Source: [Phialemoniopsis] sp. UDSM-2020 (Eukaryota > Ascomycota > Sordariomycetes > Thyridiales > Thyridiaceae). Taken from it: a stretch of DNA of 64,000 nucleotides. This document shows, one piece after another, positions 44,303 through 55,617 of the stretch. Each line of letters opens with the position of its first letter. Position 1 is the first letter of the stretch. A program made the translations under genes and the position numbers. The stretch covers positions 496,001 through 560,000 of the forward strand of contig JAEILZ010000005.1 of NCBI GenBank assembly GCA_018873225.1. Reading direction: 5' to 3'. The notes beneath the pieces were generated by a model. That model saw only the letters and a program-made list of their open reading frames with translations, ran no database searches and was not told the DNA's origin.

Positions 44303-45164
44303 GACTGCGAGGGATCGAGTTGAAGCTTCGCATGTCATAGAATTCGAGAATGCTTCATATTCAGGCATGACTGGAGCAAAAGCGTGTTGGCTAGCTTCTC
44401 CGATCGCGAGAAGGCTTGGTGACTGATTTATATTCTGAGTGAACGATTGTACATTGCAACAAAAGGATCTTCAGGGGCGAATAATGTTGAGAGTTGCCCT
44501 AGAAGGAATCTACTCATCGTAGCCCTCGACATCCATCTTCGACTAGCGAGTCTTGGCCTAAGAAGGAGGCCCAGACACCGAAAGTAAAGACTCAAATATC
44601 CAATGCATTTTGAATGATATAAGTCTTTGTGAAGTACTGTCTTCAATGCATCTTCCCCACCATCCCTTCAGTCTGATCCCATTTCATCTGATTAAATGTT
44701 CAGTAGATTCGGCATGTGAAAGGGATGACCAATCCCAATGTAAAACAGGATGAAAAGGTGTGCAATGAGTTGATGAACAGCAAACAAGAACCTTGCTGTA
44801 CACTTATATATAACATGGCGCTGTGTGCTCTGTCTCAAAGAACATGCTTGCAAATACCATTCCTAGATAATCACCCTCCTAGATAAAGTACAGAAATCCA
44901 TCTAGTATTGCAAGCATTGTCATTTGCCATGGGAGGGAGAATCGGGGCAGACCTTTAGTGGGGCCACCTCCTACCTTTACGCACAGGGCTCCTGATCGCG
45001 ATAATCGCCAACACGACACAACAACAACCCCGCGATCCATCCGCAGCCTCACCACCCACACTCTCCACCGCGTCGCGTCAACAGTATGATGTAAATCTCT
45101 TTCACGATCAATAGTCCCTATCGCCTAAGGAAACCAAGCTCATCTTTGCGAGCCTCGTTTCATC
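44303..45164. other. Intergenic
   Basis: 862 bp between the TPR and F-box genes. Short frames only. A TATATATAAC-like stretch lies near 44805-44815, some 350 bp from the F-box start. Confidence 0.45.
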
Positions 45165-46538
45165 ATGAAGGAGCTTCCTCGCGAGCTCGTTTGGCCCATC
45201 CTGAAATTGCTCGGCACCCCAGAGCTCGCCGCAGTAGCGCTACTCTGCAAAGGCCTCAACGTCCTGGCGGTACCCTACCTGTACAAGAAGATCGAATGGA
45301 CATGGAGCAAGGCTGCTGGCGAGCCACCCATCACACTGTTTCTCAGGACCCTCTCAGCACGACCTGAGCTAGGACTGTACCTGGAGAAGATCAAGCTCCT
45401 TGGCGCTGACCCGATACACGATGAGGGTCAGATCTGTGGATTGAAAGAAGATTTCGCGCCGGCTGTGGAGATTGTCAAGAAATTGAAGCATGCTTATGCG
45501 TGGAGATGGATTCCAGATATGGAGGCCGGATCGATGGATGCGTTACTGGCCGCGCTGCTCACACAGACGCCCAACATCACCCACCTGTTCGTTAACCACA
45601 ATTGGGCGGAGCATATTGCGGCGGTGGGCACGGTCTGGCTGTCGGCTTTGATCGAGAAAGATAACCCTGCATTTTTGAATGCCTTTGAGCGCCTAGAAGA
45701 TGTGCAGGTCTTCAGCCTCAACAGGAATTGGTCTCCGTGGGTGAACGGCAGGGGCTGCACACCGCAGAACATAGGACCGCTGTTCTTTCTCCAGGGCGTG
45801 AAGCGCATGTCATTGTGCATGAGCAGCGGGCTCAGTTTCGAGTGGGGTGTCGAGCCGCGCCCTGGCATTATCGACCCGCCACCTGAGCCGGCTCTGCTCA
45901 CTGAGCTAGACATCACCGGCTGTGACGAAGAGGACCTCGAGACCATTCTCAGAGTCACAAAGAACCTCCAGACCTTGCGCTGGACCTGCAGCTACCTACG
46001 AACACGAGACGAGCCCGAAAATCGTCATTCGCTTGACTTCGACCAGCTTGATGTGGCCCTGTCGCTTGCGCCAAGGACGCTGACCTCGGTAGCAATCATT
46101 GCGGATTCCTACATAGATCGAGACGAACCCGAGGACACAGCTAGCAACCCACTCCCCTTTCCTGTCTTGACGATCGACGGAGAGCTAGACAACGTCTCCG
46201 CCAACACGCACTTCAAAGTGCTGCAGATCCCTCTATGCTACCTCCTTCACTGCTTCTCGCTAGACGAGGTGCTTCCCAAGACACTCAAGCGACTCATCAT
46301 CACAGATGACTTTCACTGGATAGAGGAGCAGGAGTCCGATCTTGGAGGTGGGTTGGCCAAGTTTGAGGACTGGTTTGAGAGCGCCAAGTCCTGGACGCCT
46401 AGGCTGGAAGTCGTCAAGTTTGTGTACAGTGCATTACTGGAGGAGAAGAAAGTGGAAACACGGCACGACATCGCCAGATTTGGCAAGAAACACAAGATCA
46501 AGGTTGTTTCCAACCTGTCGGGTTTTTGCACTCGGTAA
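45165..46538 (+). CDS. F-box-like protein
   Basis: A single-exon 457-residue protein. The N-terminal 45 residues (LPRELVWPILKLLGTPELAA, then VALLCKGLNVLAVPYLYKKI) form an F-box, which would link it to Skp1 in an SCF ubiquitin ligase. The rest has irregular leucine-rich stretches such as LLTELDITGCDEEDLETILR and VTKNLQTLRW, typical of fungal F-box proteins with divergent LRRs. The target is unknown. Start is the first ATG after an intergenic leader. Confidence 0.8.
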   Translation: MKELPRELVWPILKLLGTPELAAVALLCKGLNVLAVPYLYKKIEWTWSKAAGEPPITLFLRTLSARPELGLYLEKIKLLGADPIHDEGQICGLKEDFAPAVEIVKKLKHAYAWRWIPDMEAGSMDALLAALLTQTPNITHLFVNHNWAEHIAAVGTVWLSALIEKDNPAFLNAFERLEDVQVFSLNRNWSPWVNGRGCTPQNIGPLFFLQGVKRMSLCMSSGLSFEWGVEPRPGIIDPPPEPALLTELDITGCDEEDLETILRVTKNLQTLRWTCSYLRTRDEPENRHSLDFDQLDVALSLAPRTLTSVAIIADSYIDRDEPEDTASNPLPFPVLTIDGELDNVSANTHFKVLQIPLCYLLHCFSLDEVLPKTLKRLIITDDFHWIEEQESDLGGGLAKFEDWFESAKSWTPRLEVVKFVYSALLEEKKVETRHDIARFGKKHKIKVVSNLSGFCTR

Positions 46539-46988
46539 GGCGATCGGGTGTTTGTCTAGTCTGTGTCTGTGAAAGGGAGAAACCATGCAGGCAGAAGAAC
46601 AAGGACAAGAAGGAACTGGGAAGAGACACGAAAGGAGGATTATTGCTGTACAGAAGAGATCAATGGGTGACAGGAAGACATGAGGATTATTGATTGCACA
46701 GGAGGGACAAAAATGGAAGAGAAAGGCATGTTTGAAGAACACTGAAGGAATACTCTGTAAGCTCAATTATTCGATGTATGAGTTTGAGTCAACTTTTAAG
46801 TTGGTGGTTCCCTGCATGCATGTTCTCACGCCCAATTAGTGTGCGCTATAGTGACTCTGCCCCACTAAAAGGATTGAAAACTCACAATTGCTGGACCCCG
46901 AACTTTTCATCAGCTTCTCACCAACTCTTACCAACACTACTTCAGGCAGAGCTGCCAATGACGCGACTGATTCCAAAGCTGGTGCAGG
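46539..46988. other. Intergenic
   Basis: 450 bp before the P450 gene. A 76-codon frame overlaps the P450 start in another phase and is not supported as a gene. Confidence 0.45.
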
Positions 46989-48798
46989 ATGATCCCATGC
47001 CTTGTTAGTGCAGGAGCATCATTGCTGTACCATTGTGTCGCCGTTCTCATCTCGATCTCGGTCGCTCTCCTCACCATCCTCATCTACAGGCTATACCTGC
47101 ATCCCTTGGCCAGGGTTCCCGGGCCTAGGATCGCTGCGGTCTCCAATGCCTGGTATGCGCGCCAGGTAGTTCAAGGAAAGCTTTGCAGCCTGGGGAAATG
47201 CCTTCACCAGCAATACGGCCCTGTAGTCAGGGTAGGGCCCAATGAGGTGTGGTTCAACTCCAAAGAAGCCTTTAAGAGTATTTACTGTGAGTTGCTCTTG
47301 CTACGATACGTTCACTTCATCCTGTAGCTAATCCATCTCTACAGCCGCCGGTAATGGTTATGAGAAATCAGACTTCTACTGTACGTGCCCTTTGAACCGC
47401 ATACCAAGGCCAAACAGCTGACGCATAGAACAGTGGCGACAGCCTTGCAAAAGCCAACCCTGGACTGGTATCTGCAGCCGCATTTCCCAGACACCCTAGA
47501 CCTTCTCTCAGAGCGAGACATGGACCGCTACCGCCTACAGAGGAGACTGATCGGCCGCACCTACCAGATCTCCAGCATGAAGAAGTACGAAGCGGCAATA
47601 GACCAAGTCCTGCAGCGCGCCGTGACCCAGTTGCGCTCTCTCGAGGGCGCCGAGGTCGACCTCAAGATGTGGATGCACATCATCGTCGTCGAGTGTCTCG
47701 CCGCTGTGGTGCTGTCGTGGTCCCCGGGCTACCTGCGGGACAAGTCCGACGGCGAGACCAGCACCTGGAGCTACCTGGATTGGCAGCGCAAGACTATCTT
47801 CGGTCTGTTTCCCATGTTCCACATCGCTGAGCTGCTCTCCAAGAACGTCGGGAGGTGGTTTGCGAACCTCTGGGGCGTGACGTACAAGACTCCCAAGGGA
47901 TATAAGCCCTTCTTCAGCGTAAGATCGCGCTGTTCACATCGATGTTTCTTAAATACTGACACTACTTGCTTGTCAGCCTGTCTACTCCAAGATCTCCCGG
48001 CGCATAAAAGCCTCCCTCCACCCTAACCCATCATCAGTATCATCAAACTCCAAGAAGCAGCAGAAAGACCAGCGCGAGGACCTACTCGCAGACCTCATCC
48101 AGCTCCACCGCGACAAGCCCGCCCTTACGGAAACATACCTCCACCGCCTCGCCATGACTAATTTTGGCGCCGGCCACGAGACAATGTGCTCCGCAATAAC
48201 GGCCGCCATGGCCATGATCGGCTCGCACCCGGCGGTCCAGGAGCGCATTGTCGCCGAACTCCACTCCCTCAGAGCCGGCCATCACGGCAAGACGGTAGCG
48301 TACGACGACGCCTCCAAGAACCTCCCCTACACATCAGCCAGCATCCGCGAGGCCCAGCGCCTCAACCCCGTGATCGGCATGTCCCTGCCTCGCACCGTGC
48401 CCGCAGGCGGCCTCCACGTCCACAGGATGTACTTCCCGCCCGGCACGACGGTGGGTTGCAATCCGCTCTCGCTGCACCGCAATCCAGACATATTCGGCCC
48501 CGACGCCGAGACCTACGACCCGGAGCGGTGGCTACCGTCTCCAGATGCAGATAAGGACGAGGAAAAGGAACGTCTCCGCGCCATGGACAGGTATAACCTC
48601 ACATGGGGCGGTGGAGCGCGGACGTGTCCCGGCAGGCACCTGGCCGAGCTGGTCGTATGGAAGGCGGTGCCGACGCTGCTGCGCGAGTTCGAGGTGCGCG
48701 CCACGATGCCGCCGGAGGAGGAAGTGCGGTATTACTTCCTTGCTATGTTGACGGGGGCCAAGGCGAGGTTCATTCCTAGAGAGGAAGCGAAGTCATGA
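46989..48798 (+). CDS. Cytochrome P450 monooxygenase
   Basis: A 546-residue protein in four exons: 46989-47286, 47345-47380, 47434-47918 and 47977-48798. Exon 2 is only 36 nt (SAGNGYEKSDFY). An N-terminal membrane anchor (CVAVLISISVALLTILIYRL) is followed by HPLARVPGPRIAAVSNAW. The I helix FGAGHETMCS is near residue 340, and ExxR is in SIREAQRLNP. The heme loop WGGGARTCPGRHLAE carries the axial Cys at about residue 490. It would act in the ER with a P450 reductase. The family resembles fungal pisatin-demethylase/benzoate-hydroxylase-like P450s, but the substrate is unknown and no biosynthetic partner is adjacent. Confidence 0.88.
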
Positions 48799-48974
48799 TG
48801 TCTGCTCGGGGTAGCTCTTGCGTGATACCTATCAGGTATTGTGTCTGATTATAGATTTGGAATAGACTTCTATTTGTGAAGATGTTTCTAGATGATGCTG
48901 TATACTGTATACTGTCGCTGTAAATACATGGGGAAAGAGCATCGACCTACGGGAGAAGGTCATCCATACTCCTA

Positions 48975-51206
48975 TCACTGTCCTAAGCCAGAGAGATAAT
49001 CGTGAAATGTATCACCCAGCTTCTCCACCACCAAGGAGACATCGGGAGCGCCCGGGCTCAGGGTCTGCCTGACAGAATGGAGTTTGGCTGCCGCATCTCC
49101 GCTACTGTTGCCACCCTTGCTAGAGCCGCTTCCGTCAGCGCCCGTCTTGCCCTGCGTCGTGACGTGCTTGACATCACGACCGTGTCTCGGCTGCCCTTGC
49201 GGCGAGTCTGGTGTTATCAAAGTTTCGTCGAGCAGATTTTGCCAGCGCGACAGGTAGAGGCCAGGGCCAGCTACCATGTCCTCCTTCTCTCCAGGATCCT
49301 CCTTTCCGCTGACCTGTTCCAGAATACGCTGCATCCTGGCTGATGATCCCTCACTTAGCGAGGAGAGATATTGAGCGTGAGAGTCCAGAAGAGGCACTAG
49401 AGAAACCCGGATGTCTTCTGGGAGCGAAGAGACCATGTTGGCGAGTGTTTCGTCCATCGCACCTGCACCTCTATCGAATGGGCTCTCCGTGTTCTTATTG
49501 TCGGATACCTGGCCTGACTCTGTTTTGCTGCCAGAAACAACATCCTCCTCGCCTCCATTGACAATGGTCTTGGGGTCGGCAATCCTGAACACCTTGATCG
49601 TATCCTTCGCCCACTCGCGGAACATCTCTCGAATTTCAGGACACTCTCGCGCAAGGTTGTGAAGCCACCTGTAGACCATCTTCCTGTTGCGTCGGAGAAG
49701 CTCGACGTAGTCCTTGACAGTCGGAACGCTAGCCTCGTCTTTCGAGTTTGAGGAACCGCGCTTGCCTGTCTCGATAAATTGCCCAATGAAGCTCTCCATG
49801 TCGGTGATGGGCTCGCGTAGGTCAACCTTGTCGTGGATGTCGCGTATAAGGGGCTCGCAGGCGGCGACTCCATCCCGGATGGCTTGGGTAAAGATGTCTG
49901 GGTTTTGTCGACACAGCACCTTTGTGATCTCGTCGCGATCTCGAACGGATAGTAGAGCGGACAGGTAGTTGAGACACGAGGTGTGCGTATCGTCGGTGAG
50001 CGACTCGGCGAGCTTGGGGTCTGCTTCTCGGAGCACCATGACGGCTATGGACTCGCGCTTCTCTATACTCTCTTGAAGTAGACGATCTCTCTCGGAGAGA
50101 GGACTGTTGACGTACTTTTTGATGGCGCCCAGTTGCTCTTTGGTCGGGCCACCCTTGGTCTTCTCAATCTTATCGGCAGACTTGCGGAACTCCGAACTAT
50201 CCCATGAGAGGACGACCGATATTATCCTGCCAACAGTGAGTTTCACCATCCTAACACAAGATATTTGATGAGCTGTACCTCTGCAACAAGTTCACGCCGT
50301 CGTCTGCATTCTGGGTCAACCCCAGCCAATTCGACACCGAGCCGACACTCAGTTTTGCTAGCAGCAGCTTCAACATGCCGTTGATCATAGTAGCCGCATT
50401 GCTGACACGCAGTGTCTGTTTGATGACAGCATATGGGAGAAGTTTGTGGACGTTTTCAATGAGTTTGAGAAGATACTGCCCGTCGGCTGAAACAATAAAG
50501 ACGTGATGTAGAAATGCTCCAAGACTTGACTCAAATGTTAGCTGAGGGTTGAACATGATATTGAAAGCGTTTTCACAATAACTTACAGAATGATCACATA
50601 TTCAACTCCGGCAGCCACTTTGGGTGAGTGCTCTTCGATCTCCAGAGACTCCGAAAAGAAGTCGTATAGATCGTCAAGCAGATCTCCGTAGATCAAGTCG
50701 CGGCAGAGATCGTCCCACGCCAGCTCAAGGTCTCTTGCCGAGGTCAAATCGTAGTCCTTGTGGTCTTGGCCATGAACTCGGCCTTCTCGAGGATAGCCGC
50801 CCAAACATCCTCTAGCAACAGTCTCGATCAGAGCGGAAGAGGCGGTGGTGAGGGTCTTCCTAGTGCCCATGGCACCTTTTTCGTAGCTCTCGGAGAGGCC
50901 GGCCTCGGCGAACTTGATTAGGAGGCCCTGGATCTTGACGCTCCAAAAGTCGGCGGGCAACTTCTTGGCAGGGGGTACTGTGAGGACGAATCTTCGGAAT
51001 AGTAATTGGAGGACGGGCGACATGGACTTGGCAGCATAGACTGGCTCCTCGCCTTCGCTCTCGGGAGCTCTTTGTACGAATGGGAACCCATATTTGGCAG
51101 TAGCATCTGCATTCTTGAAATTCTCAATCTCAGAGTAAGTCTCGTGATGAGTGAGAATGTCGAACAACGCGTGGAGCTGAGTCGGAGATAGCCCAGCTGA
51201 CGCCAT
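48975..51206 (-). CDS. PX-associated domain protein (PXB/DUF3818-like)
   Basis: Exons are 51206-50587, 50524-50279 and 50226-48975, 705 residues. The N-terminus (LSPTQLHALFDILTHHETYS and VLQLLFRRFVLTVPPAKKLP) and the central LLGAFLHHVFIVSADG with INGMLKLLLAKLSVGSVSNW resemble the regions flanking the PX domain in fungal proteins (PXB and DUF3818 families). I see no PX domain itself between them. The C-terminal third is polar and charged. Such proteins are thought to sit at endosomal membranes, but this one lacks the lipid-binding PX module. The third exon start (acceptor GGCAG at 50227) is chosen because the nearer acceptor would leave a 28-nt intron. Confidence 0.72.
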
Positions 51207-52214
51207 GATGGGAGTATCAGCCTTTATATCAATAGATTCAGGTTGTGTATTTCTTCAAGGAATATATATGCTCGGTCTGGCCGTCGTGTGAATCCCAGGC
51301 GGTCATATACAGAGGTGGCAACGGTAAATAAGACGTCCTTGCGAGGTGTTGAGCTGTATGGCGTTGGGTAGTGGGATCACCCTCTTCCCAGCAGTCGATA
51401 CCTAACAGGGGGATCGAAATTTCAGCCTGCAACCTTCGTAAACCGGAAAGGTTATGCCCTGCTCGTGTGTTGACGTCAGTGCCTTTAGCAGGGCAACTTG
51501 GGTAAAGTAGATGCGGCTTACAGTGTGTCAGCTCTCCATAGGCGGCTACAATGCAAAATATGTAGGAAAATGTTTGATATACAGATGAGACAGCGTGAGA
51601 ATGTAACGATGCACAAGACAAGGTCTTAGTCAGTACTTGAACATGAATATTTGTTCGTGGGTGAGAGAGATCTAGGTTGCCAAGGGGGAGCATCATTGAA
51701 TTGGGTTCAGGTACTAGTACGCTAATCCCATGGCGGGGTGAGTGCTGTCATGGCCGCTGTCAATCATTGGATTGACACTCTCCACTGCCTTATCGGGGGA
51801 GCTCTTATCGCCTTTCCTAGCGTCCAGTCGCGCGTCGTCGCCAATCGATGCATGGATTTTACCAGTCCGACCTCAGCCGGCCAAAAACTTTGGCTGCCTC
51901 ACAGATCGAGACAAACTACACGACAGTATACGGGGAAGATTCCACTCACGGAAAACGGAGCGACGAACACGAAGAGGCCGACGGGTATCATCACTCTCCT
52001 CTCAATTCCTCAGACAGCAGACAGACTCCGGACTGAGGCTTTGAAGGGTTCCGCATTGAGGTCAGGCGAGGGCGAGGACGAGGGCGAAGACGGCGCAGCG
52101 CGAGGCCCCCAAGAGTCTTTCCCGACCAAACAACCGCCAAACAGGCGTCTCTACGATTTGAATTCGGTCAATATTCCAGACGAGGTATCAAGGAACTCTT
52201 CAACAACACTCGCG
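51207..52214. other. Intergenic between divergent genes
   Basis: 1.0 kb with promoters of the PX-associated gene and the Ctk2 gene. The frame of Ctk2 stays open upstream to 51738, but the family N-terminus begins at the ATG at 52215. No other gene supported. Confidence 0.45.
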
Positions 52215-53650
52215 ATGGCGCCACACGGTCCCAGGTCGACGGGCGCTGCCCCGAGAGGCCCGGCGCCCGGCGTGGAAGAACACCCTCCTGTCAAGGGTCC
52301 TCATCCGGGCTATGTCAACATCGCGAATCAGTATACCTTTGAACAAAAGCTGCGGAGGATGCAAAAAGAGAACGGATGCGACCCATCAAGAGAGGACAAC
52401 TACCGGTTACAGGGCGTGCAGCTGATTGATAATGTCAGAGAGTCGCTCCAGCTGTGAGTGCTTTGCGCGCACCCTTTGTCCCTGTGGCCCCTTCGCTAAC
52501 CCATCCGAACAGGCCCGTGAGGACATTCGACACCGCGTGTACCTACTACCACAAGTTTCGATTATGTTTCCGCGATGCCGAGTACAACTATCAAGACGCC
52601 GCCATGGCCTCGCTGTTTGTCGCGTGCAAAGTGGAAGATACGATCAAAAAGTCCAAGGACATCCTGTGCGCCGCGTATAACATTAAGAACGCAGACCACC
52701 CGACGACGCAGGACGATAAGATCTTTGAGCAGCCGTCCAAGATCATCATTGGCCTCGAGCGCCTCATCCTCGAAACTATCGGCTTCGACTTTCGCGTTCG
52801 ATATCCCCAGAAGCTGCTTACCAAGATCGTCCGCAAGAGGATACATCCAAATGAGGCAAAAGAATTCTTCGGCGTGGCCTACCCCATGTGCATCGACATC
52901 TACAAGACCTTCTCGCCCATCAAGCAGTCCACCTTTGCCATGGTCATGAGCATCGTTGAGCTGACGGCGCGGCTGTTGGGCACGGACCCTGAGTCTTACA
53001 AGAGCATCCGTCCGGAGCGGTACCATACAACTAGGGGTTGTGTTGTCGAGTCCATGCTAGACCTGCTCGACCTCTACACGCAGTTCCCCAAGTCCACCAA
53101 GATCGGCGTACGTTTCGACCTTGCAAAGTTCATCGACATTAAGATCAAGATCAACCAAGAAGTCGATGCCGACCGTAGCCTGGCGCGCTTCCCGGACTGG
53201 TGCGACAAGTGCGAGGTCGAAGACAGGGAAATCAATCCGATCACGCCGGGGTCTGCTACTTCGCCAGCCACGACAGGGTCGATGCCCGGGAGCAACTCAG
53301 TGAAGCGCAATACTAAGGGTCAGGAAGGCACGATGAGATTCGTGTTTGACGCGGACGAGGCGCTCAAGGAGCAAGACACCGTGGCCGAGTACTTCAAGGA
53401 GGAGTACGAGGAGTACGAGATGGAGGTGGAAGAGGAGATTCCGGAGACCAAGAACCACAACAACAATAATAACCATGGACACGGTCACGGTCACGGTCAC
53501 GGTCACGGTCATGGCCCCAACCAGGGACACGGCCCGAGGAGGGATAGGGGTCACAACAATCGAGACCAGGGCTGGGGACCATACAACAGGAACCGGCACC
53601 ACGACAGGAACCGCGGCGGTGGCGGCGGAAGAAAAGGCAGCTATTACTAG
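52215..53650 (+). CDS. ctk2: CTD kinase subunit beta (cyclin Ctk2)
   Basis: Exons are 52215-52453 and 52513-53650, 458 residues. The family N-terminus GPHPGYVNIANQYTFEQKL is followed by LQGVQLIDNVRESLQLPVRT. The cyclin box follows, with YYHKFRLCFRDAEYNYQDAA and VACKVEDTIKKSKDILCAAY. A second fold half has YPMCIDIYKTFSPIKQSTFA. The protein is the cyclin partner of Ctk1 in CTDK-I, which phosphorylates Ser2 of the RNA polymerase II C-terminal domain in the nucleus. The C-terminus is low complexity: acidic, then Asn and His-Gly repeats, then Arg/Gly/Asp-rich. The start at 52215 fits the family. Confidence 0.9.
53480..53509 (+). repeat. CACGGT hexanucleotide microsatellite
   Basis: Five perfect CACGGT units, with imperfect copies on both sides. 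Inside the Ctk2 gene they encode a run of His-Gly dipeptides. Confidence 0.85.
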
Positions 53651-54118
53651 TAGCCTGCTCTGGAGACTCCTACTGATGTTTCTGAAGAGTTGTCAATTTG
53701 ATACCCAATATGCGAAAATCTTGATGAACAGCGTATCTCGCAGTTTGTGGTTCAGGAAACATCGTGGCTGTCAAACATGACTTGATCAAGGCCAGTGCTT
53801 TTTTATTGACAATGGACAAAATCAGTTTGGCAGAACTATCTCTGCACATTGTCTGAGGCTTGCCAAGTCGACGGCGTCGAATACGGAGCTGAAAGGCGGT
53901 GCCAAGCCGCCTCCCGCCGCCACAGCTCGAGACTCGCGACATCACACCACTCACCACCAAAATCCGCCCAAAGCTTCAGCCAACAGCCTTGCCTTCCAAT
54001 CCCATGACCTTGGGCATGTCATGAAGTGCCACCATGATATAATGCACTGTAAACGCCTCTCCTCACAATAACTTACCTCTACCATCCATCGTTATTATCA
54101 AAATCAACACCTCACCCC
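53651..54118. other. Intergenic
   Basis: 468 bp between two plus-strand genes. No gene or repeat seen. Confidence 0.5.
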
Positions 54119-55438
54119 ATGATCATGACAACAACAACATCACCCCTCTCCATCCTCCCCCACGCCCTCCTCCCACCTTTACTCTTCCTCCCCTTCTTCC
54201 TTCCGCCCTTCCCAGGCCGCAACGTCCTCGGAGCGGCGTTCGTGGCCGCCACCTCGACAGCCTGCAACCTCAGCGCCTGGCCGCCCAGCGCAGGGGACAC
54301 GCGCGCCATGCGCTACGGCATCGCGGGCAACTGGGTCGTCGTCCTGCCCGTGCTGGAGAAGCTCCTGCTCCACGCCTCCCCGGAGACCGAGTTCTACCGT
54401 GTGTCCGACGGTGCGGAGAAAGAAGGTCGGAGAACGCCGCCGCCGAGGGACTGGACCTGGGAAAAGGTGCGCTGGGCCGCCGGGCTCGTGTGCTCGCCGC
54501 GCGGCGTCGGGTGGAGCCACGGCCTGCGGCGCCCCGAGGCGGGGAGCAGAAGGAACGGCGGAGGGAAGTGGGCGTACGTCGCGCGGCAGGTCCTGGGCGC
54601 GGGGCTCGCGTACATCGCTGTCGACGCGTGCGTGTACGTCGCGCGGGGGGTGCGTATGCCGGCGGCGTGGTCGCGGAGCCCGGCTGTGCTGGCGCGGGTG
54701 GCGTGCCTCGAGTTCCTGCTCGGCGTTACGGTGTACGCGACCTGGGCTGTGGGAGTGTGTATCCCTTCTGCAGTGGCTGTTGGGCTTGGGGTCAGTCGTC
54801 CTGAGGTAAGTTTCCCATTTCCTCGGTGTGATCAGTAAAACTGAGTGACTGACGCTGGCGTGACAGGACTGGCCGCCTCTCTTCGGCAGCATCAGCGAGG
54901 CCACGACGGTGGGCGCCTTCTGGGGTCGGTACTGGCACGACCTCATCAAGCAGGTGAGAACATCTCACATCACCTCGCCATTGTAATCACAGAGTCACTG
55001 ACCCTTTTCCCGCAGCCCTGCCTGAGCATAAGCCACCGCATCAACGCCCTGCTGCACATCCCGAACCACACCACAGCAGCTTACGCCGTGCACCTCCTGA
55101 CGGCCTTTGCCTTCAGCGGCTGGTTCCACGTGCAGAGCGTGGCCGTCGTGGCCGAGGGATACATGCCCGTCGCCGAGATCGCGCGGTGCATGGCACTCTT
55201 CTTCGGGGCGCAGGCCGCCGTCGTCATGCTCGAGGCGGTTGTCATCAACAAGTTTACCCCTTCCTCCACGTCCGGGCTATGGCGGTGGTGGACGAGGCTT
55301 TTGGGGTACGGATGGACGGCGAGCTGGCTGGTGTGGTCTGGGTGGTGGTTCGTCAGGGTGTACGATGCTATCGGGGTGCTGGAGTGGGAGATGCCCTTTC
55401 CGGTAGTGGCAAGGATTGCTGGGTATCTTGGGCTCTAA
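54119..55438 (+). CDS. Wax-synthase-like membrane O-acyltransferase
   Basis: A 398-residue protein in three exons: 54119-54805, 54867-54953 and 55016-55438. The short middle exon carries DWPPLFGSISEATTVGAFWG with the following RYWHDLIKQ. This is the MBOAT_2/wax synthase motif FxSxxxAxSxxxFWxRxWH, whose His is the likely catalytic residue. Several membrane helices flank it (LLPPLLFLPFFLPPFPG, VLARVACLEFLLGVTVYATW, HLLTAFAFSGWFHVQSVAVV). In fungi such proteins acetylate or acylate terpenoids and other alcohols, often in secondary-metabolite clusters; here no terpene or polyketide gene is adjacent. Probably in the ER membrane. Confidence 0.83.
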
Positions 55439-55617
55439 ATGCAGCGGCTCGGCATAGAAATAGATGTCACCAATTCAAAAGGAAGCCCATTCCATTCCAT
55501 TACATCATTTCAATTCCGACAAGTGAAGATGCGTATCACAATGTAGTGTACCAAACCCCAAACTCACAGCTGATGGCACCCCGTCCACGACCATCCATCC
55601 CCTTCTACATCTCCTCA

